Of a stretch of 29,998 nucleotides of DNA, positions 29,441 to 29,998 are shown in pieces. Position 1 is the stretch's first letter, and each line of letters begins with the position of its first letter. Below the pieces are notes generated by a model. That model saw nothing but the letters and a program-made list of their open reading frames with translations, had not been told where the DNA came from and did not search any database. The DNA is from Micavibrio sp. UBA5703. Its GTDB lineage: Bacteria; Pseudomonadota; Alphaproteobacteria; Micavibrionales; Micavibrionaceae. Where the stretch lies: the NCBI GenBank assembly GCA_002420015.1, contig DIHF01000033.1:1-29998 (forward strand), read 5' to 3'. The translations under genes were made by a program, and so were the position numbers.

Positions 29441-29998
29441 TTAAGCCGCCACGTCCTTTTTATCTTCCTCCGCAACAAACTCCCTTACATCCTGCGTAAT
29501 CTTCATAGAGCAGAATTTCGGGCCGCACATGGAGCAGAAATGCGCGTGTTTGGCGCCTTCGGCGGGGAGGGTTTCATCGTGCATTTCCCGCGCCGTGTCG
29601 GGGTCCAGTGACAAATTGAACTGGTCGTTCCAGCGGAACTCGAACCGCGCCCTGGACAGCGCGTTGTCGCGCTCCTGCGCGCCCTTGTGCCCCTTGGCCA
29701 GATCGGCGGCGTGCGCGGCGATTTTATAGGCGATCACGCCGGCCTTTACGTCGTCGCGGTTGGGCAAGCCAAGATGCTCCTTCGGCGTCACGTAGCACAG
29801 CAGCGCACACCCGGCCGCGCCGATCTGCGCCGCGCCGATGCCGGAGGTGATATGGTCGTAGCCCGGCGCGATGTCGGTCGTGAGCGGCCCGAGTGTGTAA
29901 AACGGCGCCTCGTGGCAGAGCTTTAATTGCTTGTCCATGTTCTCCTGAATCAGGTGCATGGGCACGTGGCCCGGCCCTTCGATCATCACCTGCACATC
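29441..29998 (-). CDS. thiC: Phosphomethylpyrimidine synthase ThiC, C-terminal part (cut by window edge)
   Basis: Radical-SAM enzyme that turns aminoimidazole ribotide into HMP-P for thiamin. Visible: about 185 C-terminal residues with VMIEGPGHVPMH, YTLGPLTTDIAPGYDHITSGIG, LCYVTPKEHLGLPN, and the C-terminal iron-sulfur motif Cys-x-x-Cys-x4-Cys in CSMCGPKFCSM, which is the unusual ThiC cluster site. The gene runs on the minus strand and its beginning lies beyond base 29998, so any thi-box riboswitch is outside the window. The tail is short and acidic (AEEDKKDVAA). Confidence 0.97.
   Translation of the reverse strand, partial: DVQVMIEGPGHVPMHLIQENMDKQLKLCHEAPFYTLGPLTTDIAPGYDHITSGIGAAQIGAAGCALLCYVTPKEHLGLPNRDDVKAGVIAYKIAAHAADLAKGHKGAQERDNALSRARFEFRWNDQFNLSLDPDTAREMHDETLPAEGAKHAHFCSMCGPKFCSMKITQDVREFVAEEDKKDVAA

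Overview
The window looks like an alphaproteobacterial chromosome. Coding DNA is GC-rich and coding density is high. The gene set is alphaproteobacterial in flavour: a ClpS-ClpA pair, a phasin behind TGC-N3-GCA (PhaR-type) sites, a Zur-type Fur protein, a BTLCP/LapG-type protease, a D-Ala-D-Ala carboxypeptidase with a SPOR tail, and split class Ia ribonucleotide reductase genes. Dispersed palindromic repeats fill many intergenic gaps. A Rhodospirillales- or Micavibrio-like lineage would fit, but this is an inference from gene content and I cannot place it more precisely. No rRNA, tRNA, CRISPR array or transposase was seen.

Layout. 1-2.0 kb: 3' part of an RsmB-like rRNA methyltransferase, then a membrane-anchored pilin-like protein. 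2.1-5.6 kb (minus): phasin, clpS and clpA. 5.8-8.1 kb: SPOR-tailed D-Ala-D-Ala carboxypeptidase plus a second pilin-like protein, paralogous to the first. 8.1-9.3 kb (minus): two overlapping lipoprotein genes, one FlgO-like. 9.7-11.2 kb (minus): hldE for ADP-heptose. 11.4-12.4 kb: LapG-type protease with an N-terminal MshEN-like module. 12.4-14.3 kb (minus): pyruvate kinase and a single-domain asparaginase-like protein. 14.7-22.8 kb (plus): nrdA, msrB, zur, an unannotated 55-residue gene behind two Zur-type operators, two tandem TupA-like ATP-grasp genes, terC and nrdB. 22.8-25.1 kb (minus): an unrecognised 325-residue protein and threonine dehydratase. 25.3-27.2 kb: ferritin-like diiron protein and PhoH. 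27.2-27.9 kb (minus): yjdM and a small lipoprotein whose signal peptide carries a palindromic repeat. 28.1-29.4 kb: an AT-rich SIR2-like gene between two facing copies of an 80-bp repeat. 29.4 kb to the end: the C-terminal part of thiC.

How it fits together. Most genes are housekeeping: protein turnover, envelope building, dNTP synthesis and carbon metabolism. Three regulatory circuits can be read from the DNA. Tandem NrdR-type boxes precede both nrdA and nrdB, which lie about 5 kb apart. Two TGC-N3-GCA sites precede the phasin. A Zur-type double operator sits over the promoter of the small gene directly after zur. The most accessory-looking piece is the AT-rich SIR2-like gene, a family often found in anti-phage defence. 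The most novel items are the Zur-controlled microprotein, the MshEN-protease fusion, and the repeat that forms part of a lipoprotein signal peptide.
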